This document shows positions 41,046 through 49,928 of a DNA stretch of 64,000 nt, one piece after another (the first letter of the stretch is position 1; each line of letters begins with the position of its first letter). The translations under genes and the position numbers were made by a program. Under the pieces are notes generated by a model. The model saw only the letters and a list, made by a program, of their open reading frames with translations, was not told where the DNA came from and did not search any database. Origin of the DNA: Acinetobacter lwoffii (lineage in GTDB: Bacteria; Pseudomonadota; Gammaproteobacteria; Pseudomonadales; Moraxellaceae); the NCBI RefSeq assembly GCF_015602705.1, contig NZ_CP059081.1, forward strand, positions 2,489,702 to 2,553,701. Reading direction: 5' to 3'.

Positions 41046-41170
41046 AAATGTGCAATCTTATTGGGTTTAAAAACAACTATAGTAGCAAATTAATTACATC
41101 TTGGGTGTCATTCGGGGGCTGCTTCATGCTATTTTTGCCATCTGATTTACCCGGTTTTTTTAGGATATGA

Positions 41171-42229
41171 ATGGCCTTAATACGTAAGCGTCGTCTGACA
41201 GAGCAACAACAGCGCCGCATTCAGAAACAACAGAAAACACGTCAAGAAGATCTCGATACCTCCAGTGATCTTGAAGGTTTAGTGGTGCAACATTATGGCC
41301 GCCAACTTGAAGTGCAAGCTTTGTCTCGCCCTGACATTCACCCTGAAAAACCTGTGGTCGCCGATGGTGAGCCTGAACCTTTCTGGAAAGAGATTGAACT
41401 GGACAGCGTCTGGCGCTGTCATACCCGGACCAATCTGGATTTATTGGTCACGGGTGACCGGGTCAAATGGCAAGCCGATCCGAATACCGGTTTAGGAATT
41501 ATCACCGCGATTCATCCCCGAAAATCCTTATTGACACGCCCCGACCGCTATCACAAGGTTAAACCGGTAGCGGCCAACATTTCACTGATTGTGATCGTGT
41601 TTGCACCATTGCCTGAGCCAGCGCCGGGCCTGATCGACCGTTATCTGGTGGCCTGTGCCGATGCCGATATTCCTGCATTGCTGGTGATGAATAAAGCCGA
41701 TTTGTTAAAAGAAAACGATCCGATTCTGACTCTGCTGCAAGAATATCAAGATCTCGGTTATGAAGTGATGCAGACCCAATCCGATGGCGACCTGACTGCA
41801 CTGTCTAATCGTCTGGAAAATGAAACGGTGGCTTTCGTCGGTCAATCTGGTGTGGGTAAAAGCACGCTGATTAATGCGATCGTGCCGGATGCCGCACAGA
41901 AAACCAATATTATTTCGGAAAACTCGGCACTTGGTCAGCACACTACGACATCAACGCGCTTGATCGGTTTTGGTGAAGGTGCCGCCCTGATTGACTCTCC
42001 GGGAATTCGTGAATTTGGCCTGTGGCATCTGACTTTAGATAAGGTACAAAGCGGCTTTCCTGAAATTGAAAATCTGCTCGGACATTGTCAGTTCCGTAAC
42101 TGTACCCATAAGCATGAAAAACAATGTGCTTTACGCCAGGCCGCCGCAGCAGGTGAAATTTTACCGCGCCGACTGGACAGCTATTTACGTTTAATCGACG
42201 AAATCACTGAAGCACAGCAAAAAAATTAA
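41171..42229 (+). CDS. rsgA: Ribosome small subunit-dependent GTPase A (RsgA)
   Basis: A circularly permuted GTPase checking late 30S subunit maturation. The 352-residue protein has a basic N-terminal extension, an OB-fold domain, then the G motifs in permuted order: NKAD (174-177) before P-loop GQSGVGKST (224-232), and the switch regions SALGQHTTTSTRL and LIDSPGIREFGLW. A zinc-binding C-terminal domain with CQFRNCTHKHEKQC (CX4CXHX5C) follows. Divergent from orn, with 125 bases between them. Confidence 0.97.
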   Translation: MALIRKRRLTEQQQRRIQKQQKTRQEDLDTSSDLEGLVVQHYGRQLEVQALSRPDIHPEKPVVADGEPEPFWKEIELDSVWRCHTRTNLDLLVTGDRVKWQADPNTGLGIITAIHPRKSLLTRPDRYHKVKPVAANISLIVIVFAPLPEPAPGLIDRYLVACADADIPALLVMNKADLLKENDPILTLLQEYQDLGYEVMQTQSDGDLTALSNRLENETVAFVGQSGVGKSTLINAIVPDAAQKTNIISENSALGQHTTTSTRLIGFGEGAALIDSPGIREFGLWHLTLDKVQSGFPEIENLLGHCQFRNCTHKHEKQCALRQAAAAGEILPRRLDSYLRLIDEITEAQQKN

Positions 42230-42322
42230 TTTTCTTAACCCTTGGCCCTTGAAGCGGTGATTTTGATCACCATATTTATGAGCTATACTCTTGGCAATTT
42301 TAAAATTGTAATTAGGTGAATT

Positions 42323-42730
42323 GTGGAACGTTGGTTCGAGTTTATGGGGAATCACCCCTTCTTATTTGGAACACTCGCGGTATTAGTGGTTTTGTTCTTC
42401 ATTATCGAAGGTCAACGTAACGGTCGCAAAATTTCTCCGCAATCGCTGGGAATTTTAGTCAAAGCAAAAAATGCCATGCTGATTGATTTACGTGATGCAA
42501 AAGACTTCCGTGAAGGTCATATCAGCGGCAGCCGTAATATTCCATATAGCCAGATTACAAAACATGTTGAAGAGCTGAAAGCATCTGATCGCCCTTTGGT
42601 GTTCATTTGTAACCTTGGACAGGTGGCTGGTACTGCATTACAGCAGGTCGGTCATGCTGATGCATACCGTCTTGATGGCGGCGTCAGCAACTGGAAAGCT
42701 CAAGGTTTACCTTTGGTGAAAAGCAAATAA
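42323..42730 (+). CDS. Membrane-anchored rhodanese-like protein
   Basis: A 135-residue protein starting at GTG 42323 (AGGTGA upstream): one N-terminal membrane helix (about 12-28), then a rhodanese fold with MLIDLRDAKDFREGHISGSRNIP. The active-site cysteine C96 is in FICNLGQVAG. Rhodaneses move sulfane sulfur or serve redox and signalling roles; the loop here has CNLGQVAG instead of the CxxGxR loop of sulfurtransferases, so substrate preference is unclear. It precedes grxC and secB in one operon, as YibN does in enterobacteria. Confidence 0.9.
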   Translation: MERWFEFMGNHPFLFGTLAVLVVLFFIIEGQRNGRKISPQSLGILVKAKNAMLIDLRDAKDFREGHISGSRNIPYSQITKHVEELKASDRPLVFICNLGQVAGTALQQVGHADAYRLDGGVSNWKAQGLPLVKSK

Positions 42731-42751
42731 TCCACGAACAGGAGATTGATC

Positions 42752-43006
42752 ATGGCTGAAGTTACTATTTACTCGACGACAGTATGTCCTTATTGCGTGC
42801 GTGCAAAACAGCTACTGGAACGTAAGGGTGTGGCATATAAAGAGATTAACTTGTCTCAAGAAGCGCCTGAAGTACGTCTTGAATTGATGCAGCGTACCAA
42901 TCACCGTACCGTGCCACAAATTTTTATTAATGATCAGTTCATCGGTGGTTTTGACCAACTTTATGCTTTAGAGCGTGAAGGCAAACTTGATGAATTGCTG
43001 GCTTAA
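42752..43006 (+). CDS. grxC: Glutaredoxin 3 (GrxC)
   Basis: An 84-residue dithiol glutaredoxin that reduces protein disulfides and mixed glutathione disulfides. The active site CPYC is at residues 12-15, TVPQIFIND holds the conserved cis-proline, and [19 protein letters not shown] is the C-terminal glutathione-binding part. The ATG at 42752 is preferred over a TTG two codons earlier because AGGAGA lies at ideal spacing. It lies 21 bases after the rhodanese gene and 38 before secB, the conserved order. Confidence 0.97.
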   Translation: MAEVTIYSTTVCPYCVRAKQLLERKGVAYKEINLSQEAPEVRLELMQRTNHRTVPQIFINDQFIGGFDQLYALEREGKLDELLA

Positions 43007-43044
43007 CCTTACTAAAATTATCACTTCATATTAAGGATCAAAAA

Positions 43045-43503
43045 ATGAGTGAAGAACAACAAGCTCAACCACAATTGGCATTAGAGCGTATTTACACCAA
43101 AGATATTTCTTTTGAAGTTCCTGGGGCGCAAGTTTTTACCAAGCAATGGCAACCTGAGTTAAACATCAATCTTTCTTCTTCTGCAGAAAAAATTGATGAA
43201 ACTCATTTTGAAGTAGCTTTGAAAGTCGTGGTTCAAGCGACCAACGAAGGTGATACCGCGTTTATCGTTGATGTGACTCAAGCTGGTATTTTCCTGGTGG
43301 ATGGCGTTGAAGAAGAGCGTCTTCCATATATCCTGGGTGCATACTGTCCGAACATTCTGTTCCCGTTCCTACGTGAAGCAGTGAATGATATGGTGACTAA
43401 AGGCAGCTTCCCACAGTTGCTACTTACACCAATCAACTTCGATGCTGAATTTGAAGCCAATATGCAACGTGCCCAAGCCGCTGCTGTGGATGGTCAAGCT
43501 TAA
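43045..43503 (+). CDS. secB: Protein-export chaperone SecB
   Basis: A tetrameric cytosolic chaperone that keeps precursor proteins unfolded and hands them to SecA. The 152-residue protein matches the family throughout: [37 protein letters not shown], and the SecA-contact region with [39 protein letters not shown]. It has an AAGGA ribosome-binding site. Last gene of the rhodanese-grxC-secB operon; a strong terminator follows. Confidence 0.98.
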   Translation: MSEEQQAQPQLALERIYTKDISFEVPGAQVFTKQWQPELNINLSSSAEKIDETHFEVALKVVVQATNEGDTAFIVDVTQAGIFLVDGVEEERLPYILGAYCPNILFPFLREAVNDMVTKGSFPQLLLTPINFDAEFEANMQRAQAAAVDGQA

Positions 43504-43521
43504 TCGCTGTCATTCAAATCT

Positions 43522-43549
43522 AAAAAAGACCGCTTGTGCGGTCTTTTTT
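43522..43549 (+). terminator. Rho-independent terminator after secB
   Basis: A twelve-base perfect stem (AAAAAAGACCGC with GCGGTCTTTTTT) with a four-base loop and six T residues. Confidence 0.95.
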
Positions 43550-43561
43550 ATTGCCTTGAGT

Positions 43562-43672
43562 GGCCTCCCCCTTTATCAAAGGGGGAATGAGGGGGATTTT
43601 AATCATTTCCTCACTCAGAGAAAGAAGTCATTCCCCTCTCTCTAACTCTCTCCCTGAGGGAGAGAGGATTTA
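43562..43672. repeat. REP-like double-hairpin palindromic element between secB and fabI
   Basis: Two hairpins, CCCCCTTT/AAAGGGGG (43567-43585) and CTCTCTCCC/GGGAGAGAG (43646-43666), are separated by about 60 bases containing further complementary runs. Each has a three-base loop. It is organised like the element at 30634-30720 and, like it, lies in a gene end-to-end gap next to a terminator. Confidence 0.7.
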
Positions 43673-43678
43673 TAGGAC

Positions 43679-44485
43679 TTATTCCGCATCCGCCATCAAA
43701 TCAGCGCTCATACCTACCGTATTGAAACCGGCATCGACATACAGGATTTCACCGGTAATTCCGTTAGCCCATGGCGAGCACAGGAACAATGCAGCATTAC
43801 CGACATCTTCAATCGTCACATTACGTTTTAATGGAGCAACTTTCTCATTCAGGTCAAGCATTTTACGGAATGATTTAATACCTGAAGCTGCCAAAGTACG
43901 GATTGGACCCGCAGAGATCGCATTCACGCGAATACCTTCCTGACCCAAGCTAGACGCCAAATAACGTACGCCTGCTTCTAAAGAGGCTTTAGCCATACCC
44001 ATCACGTTATAGTTTGGCATTACACGCTCAGAACCTTGATAGGTCAGCGTCAGCAAACAGCCTTGACGGACTTGCAGCAAAGGTTTTGCCGCACGCGCCA
44101 TCGCAATAAAGCTATAAGCACTGATGTCATGCGCAATATTAAAACCTTCACGATCCGTGATCTCGGTGAAGTCACCATCCAGCGTATGTGCCGGTGCAAA
44201 ACCGATAGAATGCACTACGCCGTCCATACCATCCCAGTGTTTAGCCAGTTCAGCAAATGCCTGGTCAATTTCAGCATCGACTGCCACATCACAAGGAAAA
44301 ACCAGTTTTGAACCAAACTGTTCAGCGAAGTCATCTACCCGCTTTTTCAGCTTTTCATTTGGATAAGTAAAAGCCAATTCAGCACCTTCACGATGCAATG
44401 CCTGAGCAATACCAAAAGCAATCGATAATTTACTCGCAATGCCCGCGATCAAGAAGCGCTTACCCGCCAAAAGTCCTTGTGCCAT
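43679..44485 (-). CDS. fabI: Enoyl-[acyl-carrier-protein] reductase (NADH) FabI
   Basis: Catalyses the last reduction of each fatty-acid elongation cycle and is the triclosan target. The 268-residue SDR-like protein has [13 protein letters not shown] (NADH site), VHSIGFAP, the catalytic Tyr-x6-Lys in [11 protein letters not shown], and the substrate loop [18 protein letters not shown]. The start at 44485 follows an AGGTGAG ribosome-binding site and gives the usual N-terminus [21 protein letters not shown] longer frame would add 24 unrelated residues. Confidence 0.97.
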   Translation of the reverse strand: MAQGLLAGKRFLIAGIASKLSIAFGIAQALHREGAELAFTYPNEKLKKRVDDFAEQFGSKLVFPCDVAVDAEIDQAFAELAKHWDGMDGVVHSIGFAPAHTLDGDFTEITDREGFNIAHDISAYSFIAMARAAKPLLQVRQGCLLTLTYQGSERVMPNYNVMGMAKASLEAGVRYLASSLGQEGIRVNAISAGPIRTLAASGIKSFRKMLDLNEKVAPLKRNVTIEDVGNAALFLCSPWANGITGEILYVDAGFNTVGMSADLMADAE

Positions 44486-44612
44486 GTGAATCTCACCTAA
44501 AAGAATGTATATGGCATGATGCCAAGTCTGGAGCATTTTAGAAATTGCATAATGCACCTTTTTTTCGACTTATGATGAACTGGGAATTTAAGACCGAGTT
44601 AAGAGCGTTAAC

Positions 44613-45434
44613 TTAAATGGCCAGATGCAGGGCCTGATGAGTATTTTGCCAGAGCTGTTCAGCCAGTTCCTCTTTGTGCATATGTAGACTCTTTGCCAGT
44701 CCTTGCAACACATAAGGCAAATTTGCAGGCGTATTTCTAGTACGATGTTCGCTCGAACTTTGACAACAGAGCGGCGTCATATCTGGACAGTCGGTTTCCA
44801 GCACCAGATGTTCTGGTCCGACATACTGCACCACTTGATGAAGTTTTTTGGCATTTGGATTGGTGATTTGCCCCGTGATACCCAGTTTGAATCCCAGCTT
44901 GATAAAAGCCTTGGCTTCCTCAATTCCACCACCAAAGGCATGTGCAATGCCGCCCTGCTTAAACTGCTGCTGTTTTAACATCTGCAAAACCTCCGCATGT
45001 GATTTACGGATATGCAGCAAAACTGGCTTATTGAATTGTTGTGCCAATTCAAGCTGTTCAGCAAAAAAATCTTTTTGCTTTTGAAAAATTTCCGCTTGTT
45101 TATGCTGTTTTAAAAAGGTATCCAGACCGATTTCACCAATGGCAATACAGTGCTCATTTTTAAGCAGTTGCTCCAGCTCCTGTAAATGATCAGTCTGATG
45201 CTGTTCAATATAAAATGGATGCAAGCCCGGTGCTAAATGACTTTGCGGTGCATTTTCCAGGTCATTAATAAAGTCATGAGTTCGTAACAGATCAGCAAAA
45301 CGGTTTTGCAAAAAACCAATTAAAACCAGATGCTCGACACCTACCGCTTTGGCCGCATACGCCAACTGTTCCCGATCAGAATCAAAATCGGGAACATCAA
45401 AATGGGTATGCGTATCAAACAGTTTCAAGGTCAT
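44613..45434 (-). CDS. TatD-family metal-dependent hydrolase
   Basis: A 273-residue TIM-barrel hydrolase. It has the metal-binding HxH at H9/H11 (FDTHTHFD), the bridging glutamate in AIGEIGLD, further histidines in LLHIRKSH and GIAHAFGG, and the aspartate in LETDCPDMTP. TatD proteins are 3'-5' DNA exonucleases or related esterases. The region matches the YjjV/TatD branch. Its start overlaps the stop of the upstream RsiV-like lipoprotein gene by four bases, so the two are co-translated; the reason for that pairing is not evident. Confidence 0.92.
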   Translation of the reverse strand: MTLKLFDTHTHFDVPDFDSDREQLAYAAKAVGVEHLVLIGFLQNRFADLLRTHDFINDLENAPQSHLAPGLHPFYIEQHQTDHLQELEQLLKNEHCIAIGEIGLDTFLKQHKQAEIFQKQKDFFAEQLELAQQFNKPVLLHIRKSHAEVLQMLKQQQFKQGGIAHAFGGGIEEAKAFIKLGFKLGITGQITNPNAKKLHQVVQYVGPEHLVLETDCPDMTPLCCQSSSEHRTRNTPANLPYVLQGLAKSLHMHKEELAEQLWQNTHQALHLAI

Positions 45435-46393
45435 TTGGTTTTTGCAGTAGGTGCTGGCTGTGCCTCAGAGGCAGCTTTTTCAGTTTGAGGCAGATATTCA
45501 GGTTTCAGTACACCTTGTAGCTGCTCATAAGGAATCATTAAACGTGGCAAGCCAACTACATATGGCCCAATTTCATATTCGGCATATTGCAAGACCAGAC
45601 CTTGCTGGGCCAGATAAAAATTATCGGTGAGTTTAAACTTCCAGGCCTGTTCATATTCCGCCACATCTTTGGCCAGTTTGGACTCTACCACCCAGTTTTT
45701 AAACGCGTCATAAGCACGCGCTTCCAGTTGAGCTTTCTGTTTGGCTGCAATAATGTCATCCAGCTTGACCAGTTTCTTCTGCTCTAGATCAAAATTATAA
45801 TAAGTCTGTGCAGATGCGCCGTGTGCTCCCCCCAGATAATAACTGCTGTTCAGAACCACGGTCGCCAAAGGATCTCCTGAATTCAGAATCTTGGGCTTAA
45901 TCATCAGGCTAATACTATGACTGGCACTCAGGGCCTTAAGCTCCTTATCCAGATTCAAGAAAGTCTGCATATAAGGCTGGGTTTGCTGTTCAAGCTGCTG
46001 TTTCGGTGTGGTCACTGTGGCCAAAGCCGCTTTAGGTTCAGAGGCGGCAACGTCTGCTTCGCTGGCAGCGCTCACTTTTGCCGGTTCAATTGCATCAACA
46101 GACAGGATATTTTTCAACTGTTGCAGAATCTGCTGGTCGATCCATTCATCAATAAAGCTCTGATTACTATTCAGACGTTCGATCGAGATTTCTGGACAGC
46201 TTTTGTCTTCACATTCTGGAATCGCCAGCTTGAGCTTTTCGGTATCGCCGCTGAGTTTAAGTGCTTCAGCTTCGGCTTGTAGCACCTCGGAAGCACTTGA
46301 GTCTTCCGGCTCATTACTCTTCGGCTGGCAGGCACTCAGCAAGATCGCTGATGCCAGGATGGATAAATAAAAGATATTCTTGTATTTTGGCAT
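45431..46393 (-). CDS. RsiV-like (DUF3298-type) lipoprotein, paralogue 1
   Basis: A 320-residue lipoprotein with lipobox LLSAC (C22). It then has an Ala/Glu/Ser-rich linker and a beta-rich domain with ILNSGDPLATVVLNSSYYLGGAHGAS and YNFDLEQKKLVKLDDIIAAK. This is the DUF4163/DUF3298 layout also found in the extracytoplasmic sigma regulator RsiV. In RsiV the domain binds lysozyme; here no sigma factor gene is nearby, so that role is not implied. A repeated pattern (LAIPECEDKSCPEISIERL) is shared with the next gene, showing common descent. The gene overlaps tatD by four bases. Confidence 0.78.
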   Translation of the reverse strand: MPKYKNIFYLSILASAILLSACQPKSNEPEDSSASEVLQAEAEALKLSGDTEKLKLAIPECEDKSCPEISIERLNSNQSFIDEWIDQQILQQLKNILSVDAIEPAKVSAASEADVAASEPKAALATVTTPKQQLEQQTQPYMQTFLNLDKELKALSASHSISLMIKPKILNSGDPLATVVLNSSYYLGGAHGASAQTYYNFDLEQKKLVKLDDIIAAKQKAQLEARAYDAFKNWVVESKLAKDVAEYEQAWKFKLTDNFYLAQQGLVLQYAEYEIGPYVVGLPRLMIPYEQLQGVLKPEYLPQTEKAASEAQPAPTAKTK

Positions 46394-46437
46394 TCATTCA
46401 CCTTTTTGGAACCTGTACGTTTGCAGGATCATGAGCT

Positions 46438-47262
46438 TTAAAACATATGCTGATAGATATCAGCTTTCAAGACCTGTTGTGTTTGTTGTTTTGTTAAATA
46501 AATATCCAGTTGTTTGGCATCTTTGCTGATTTCATGACTGCGAAAATGCAGCCCAATACCTTCCTGATCAAAGAACCAGTCAGCCTGTCCCCAATACAGT
46601 TTTTTCGGTGCCTTCTGCTGAACTTGCGGATCATTTTCTTTGAGCCATGTCTCATAGGCTTGCTGAATAATCTGATCCATTACTAACTGTTGCTTAGGAT
46701 CGATAATATCCAGTGGAGTCAGCATTTTCTGCTGGCGACGATCAGCCACAAAAAAATAATAGCGCTCATGCACGCTGACATTTTCCTGTTTGGTATCGAC
46801 CCCGATCTGCATCAATACATATTGATTGCGCTGGTAAGGAATGCGGGTATATAGCGATAATTCATAAGCCTTGTTCAAATTGATCTGCGCCTGCCAGGCA
46901 TCCGATTTTTTTACATAGGCATTGATGGCCTGCTGTAAATTCATGTCCTGTTTCAAACCGATTTGATCCTGGATCACTTTGGCCTGCTGCTTTTCAATCC
47001 ACTGGTTCATCCATGGATCAACCGTATGCAAGGTCTGAATATCCAGATTGATACAGTTTTTATTTTCACAAAATGGCAAGGCAATTTTAGCCGGCTGCTC
47101 TTGAATATTCAGATAAGGCAAAACATCTGCGGTCTGCTGAGCTGCGGTCATTTTCTCATTTTGCGGAGTATTAACAGGCTCTTTTTCGCTTTGATCACAG
47201 CCACTCAGGACAAGACTTAAACCAATCACAGAACCGAGGACGACTTCCTTGCTGAGCTTCAT
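46438..47262 (-). CDS. RsiV-like lipoprotein, paralogue 2 (shorter, divergent)
   Basis: A 274-residue lipoprotein with lipobox VLSGC (C22). The N-terminal half mirrors the downstream gene: IALPFCENKNCINLDIQTLH aligns with the paired-cysteine segment of paralogue 1, and WMNQWIEKQQ with its FIDEWIDQQ. The C-terminal half retains YYFFVADRRQQKMLTPLDIIDPKQQLVMDQIIQQAYETWLK. The GGAHG segment of paralogue 1 is missing. It probably arose by tandem duplication. Paralogue 1 starts 45 bases downstream, so they form an operon with the TatD gene. Confidence 0.72.
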   Translation of the reverse strand: MKLSKEVVLGSVIGLSLVLSGCDQSEKEPVNTPQNEKMTAAQQTADVLPYLNIQEQPAKIALPFCENKNCINLDIQTLHTVDPWMNQWIEKQQAKVIQDQIGLKQDMNLQQAINAYVKKSDAWQAQINLNKAYELSLYTRIPYQRNQYVLMQIGVDTKQENVSVHERYYFFVADRRQQKMLTPLDIIDPKQQLVMDQIIQQAYETWLKENDPQVQQKAPKKLYWGQADWFFDQEGIGLHFRSHEISKDAKQLDIYLTKQQTQQVLKADIYQHMF

Positions 47263-47314
47263 TCTCTTTGCTATATCTATCGAGTTATTAATTGCTTAAA
47301 TGTAGCATAAAATA

Positions 47315-47338
47315 AAACAGCTTCCGGAGAAGCTGTTT
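47315..47338 (-). terminator. Rho-independent terminator after prfC
   Basis: AAACAGCTTC pairs with GAAGCTGTTT over a four-base loop, followed on the minus strand by TTTATTTTA. Confidence 0.9.
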
Positions 47339-47373
47339 GATATTTTTAAACTTTAGCTGCGAAGCCTGAAATT

Positions 47374-48966
47374 TTAGTGTTCACGCGTATTGTGGAACAC
47401 GATGTCCGGATAACGTTCTTGCATGAGCTGTAAATTCACCCGGCTTGGCGCAAGATAAGTTAAATGACCACCGCCATCGACAGACAACTGGTCATGGGCT
47501 TTTTTCTTGAATTCGTTGAATTTCTTCTCGTCATCACAAGATACCCAACGCACTGTGTTGATACTGACCGGTTCGTAAACACAATCCACCTTGTATTCTT
47601 CTTTCAGACGGTAAGCCACTACTTCAAACTGTAGCACACCCACCGCACCCACGATCAGGTCGTTGTTATTCTGCGGCATGAATACCTGGGTCGCGCCTTC
47701 TTCTGAAAGTTCTTTCAGACCTTTTTGCAACTGCTTGGATTTTAATGGATCCTTCAAGCGGACACGACGGAACATTTCCGGCGCAAAGTGCGGGATACCG
47801 GTGAACTGAAGTTTCTCACCCGAGGTAAATGTATCACCAATCTGGATGGTGCCATGGTTATGCAGACCAATAATATCACCCGGCCAAGCTTCTTCCAGAT
47901 GCTGACGATCACCGGCCAAGAAAGTTAAGGCATCGCTGATGCGCACATCTTTATCCAAACGTACATGCTTCATCTTCAAGCCTTTTTCATACTTGCCTGA
48001 ACAGATCCGCATGAAGGCAATACGGTCACGGTGTTTCGGATCCATATTGGCCTGAATTTTAAAGACAAAACCGGTGAAGCCTTCTTCATCAGCTTCTACA
48101 ACACGATCTTGGGTCGGATGGGCTTTAGGAGATGGCGCATATTGACTGAAGGCATCCAGAACATGGTCGACACCAAAGTTACCCAAGGCTGTACCGAACA
48201 GAACAGGCGTTTGACGACCCGCCAGGAATTCTTCACGATCTAAAGGTTCGTTGGCCATTTGTACCAGTTCAAGCGATTCTTCAAATGCCGCCCAAGCCAG
48301 CTCACCGACTTTCTCACGAAGATCAGGATAGTCATAACCATCACGCACTTCGATCTCGGTAATCACTGAACCGAAACCAGCTTTATACACGTAGAATTTT
48401 TCTTCGATTAAATTAAATACACCTGCAAAATCACGGCCTGTACCGAGCGGCCAGGTGATCGGGACACATTTAATTTTCAGAACGTTTTCGATTTCATCCA
48501 GAAGCTCAAGCGGTTCACGGATTTCACGGTCCATTTTGTTGACGAATGAGATGATCGGAGTATCGCGCATCCGACACACTTCCATCAGTTTAATGGTACG
48601 GTCTTCGACACCTTTTGCACCATCAATCACCATCAGCGCAGAGTCTACTGCGGTCAAAGTACGATAAGTATCTTCCGAGAAGTCCTCATGTCCCGGGGTA
48701 TCCAGAAGATTGATCATCTTGTCTTTAAAAGGAAATTGCATCACCGAAGTCGTGATCGAGATACCACGCTCTTTTTCCATTTCCATCCAGTCCGATGTTG
48801 CGGCCCGGTCAGATTTACGGCTTTTTACCATCCCGGCCACCTGAATGGCCTGACCCCATAACAGCAATTTTTCTGTCATGGTGGTTTTACCGGCATCGGG
48901 GTGGGAAATAATAGCGAACGTACGTCGCTGGGCGACTTGTGCCGCCAGTTCTTGCTTAAAGCTCAT
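47374..48966 (-). CDS. prfC: Peptide chain release factor 3 (PrfC)
   Basis: A translational GTPase that recycles RF1 and RF2 after termination. The 530-residue protein starts [29 protein letters not shown]; the P-loop is in HPDAGKTT at 22-29. DTPGHEDF and NKMDRE follow, and the RF3-specific C-terminal domains include [16 protein letters not shown] and [14 protein letters not shown]. The ATG at 48966 has TAGGTG upstream; an ATG three codons earlier is possible. A strong terminator follows. Upstream, 140 bases separate it from the end of the cyclic-di-GMP gene. Confidence 0.97.
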   Translation of the reverse strand: MSFKQELAAQVAQRRTFAIISHPDAGKTTMTEKLLLWGQAIQVAGMVKSRKSDRAATSDWMEMEKERGISITTSVMQFPFKDKMINLLDTPGHEDFSEDTYRTLTAVDSALMVIDGAKGVEDRTIKLMEVCRMRDTPIISFVNKMDREIREPLELLDEIENVLKIKCVPITWPLGTGRDFAGVFNLIEEKFYVYKAGFGSVITEIEVRDGYDYPDLREKVGELAWAAFEESLELVQMANEPLDREEFLAGRQTPVLFGTALGNFGVDHVLDAFSQYAPSPKAHPTQDRVVEADEEGFTGFVFKIQANMDPKHRDRIAFMRICSGKYEKGLKMKHVRLDKDVRISDALTFLAGDRQHLEEAWPGDIIGLHNHGTIQIGDTFTSGEKLQFTGIPHFAPEMFRRVRLKDPLKSKQLQKGLKELSEEGATQVFMPQNNNDLIVGAVGVLQFEVVAYRLKEEYKVDCVYEPVSINTVRWVSCDDEKKFNEFKKKAHDQLSVDGGGHLTYLAPSRVNLQLMQERYPDIVFHNTREH

Positions 48967-49106
48967 GAAATACACCTACTGCTCAATGCACAGCATTCGA
49001 GATCAAATTCGATCAATATGAAAAAAATTGGCGATATTGTAGCAGAGTTTCAGGGTGGAGTTCCGTTAGCCATGTTGTCTATCCTGACGCTCAATGAATT
49101 AGAGCG

Positions 49107-49838
49107 CTATTCATGGAATTGTAAGTTTTCTAGTCGTTGTTCATCTACCGGCAAGCCCAGCAAAAAGCCTTGTAACTGTTCACAACCGAGCCGGGTTAAA
49201 ATTTCTGCTTGCGCTTCTGTTTCAACACCTTCGGCGGTCACCACCAAGCCCAGTTTTATGGCCAGCTGAATAATGCTTTCCAGAATCATTTCCTCTTTGG
49301 AGCCGACTGCCAGATTTTTGATAAATTCCCGGTCAATTTTTAACTCATCTACGGCGAAATTCTTTAAATAGAGAAAACTGGAATGCCCTGTACCAAAATC
49401 ATCAATGGCTAGACGGATGCCCATTTGTCTTAAGCGCTTAAAGCTGCGCATACTCACATCAATATGATGCATGGCAGTCGATTCAGTAATCTCGATCATT
49501 AAATGCTGAGGACTGATTTTATATTGTGCAAATAACTTTTCTAAAGTACTAAACAAATGCTTATGCTCAAATTGTACTGCAGACAAATTGACCGCGATAG
49601 GGAAAAATTCAGTATGTGTCTGTTGCCATTTTTGAATCTGCTGACAGGCCAGCTCCAATGCACAATAGCCCATTTGAATAATCAGTCCGGTTTTTTCAGC
49701 CGCATTGATAAACAGATTCGGGCCGAGCAAACCAAACTGGGGATGGTTCCAGCGAATTAATGCCTCTACCCCACACAAGCTACGGTCTTTGGTCCGAAAC
49801 TTGGGCTGATAAAACAGCACAAACTGCTGCTCTTCCAC
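49107..49838 (-). CDS. EAL-domain fragment (cyclic-di-GMP phosphodiesterase part)
   Basis: A 243-residue piece beginning at a possible GTG (49838) that has no clear ribosome-binding site. All EAL signature elements are kept: EALIRW, the Asn in VNLSAVQF, ITESTAMH, IDDFGTGHSSF with the Asp pair, KIDREFI, AEGVETEAQ and LQGFLL. Had it been expressed, it would be a candidate active phosphodiesterase hydrolysing cyclic-di-GMP to pGpG. It is in frame with the upstream MHYT-GGDEF part, so it is more likely the unread tail of one broken gene than an independent gene. Confidence 0.6.
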   Translation of the reverse strand: MEEQQFVLFYQPKFRTKDRSLCGVEALIRWNHPQFGLLGPNLFINAAEKTGLIIQMGYCALELACQQIQKWQQTHTEFFPIAVNLSAVQFEHKHLFSTLEKLFAQYKISPQHLMIEITESTAMHHIDVSMRSFKRLRQMGIRLAIDDFGTGHSSFLYLKNFAVDELKIDREFIKNLAVGSKEEMILESIIQLAIKLGLVVTAEGVETEAQAEILTRLGCEQLQGFLLGLPVDEQRLENLQFHE

Positions 49839-49928
49839 GGCTTTATATAGGTCATTAATCAGGGTACTCTGGCTCTTGCTTTCATCCTGGTCGGTAGAAT
49901 AATTAAAGACTGAATAGGTATTGCGCCC

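Noticed and set aside
42254..42271. Palindrome GGTGAT-TTTG-ATCACC between rsgA and the rhodanese gene as a terminator
   Set aside because: There is no T run on either side. It could be a weak operator but nothing supports a specific role.
49107..49838. The EAL part as an independent gene starting at GTG 49838
   Set aside because: No ribosome-binding site, and the preceding 30 in-frame codons continue the conserved GGDEF ending, so a broken single gene is the better explanation. Kept as a fragment entry only.
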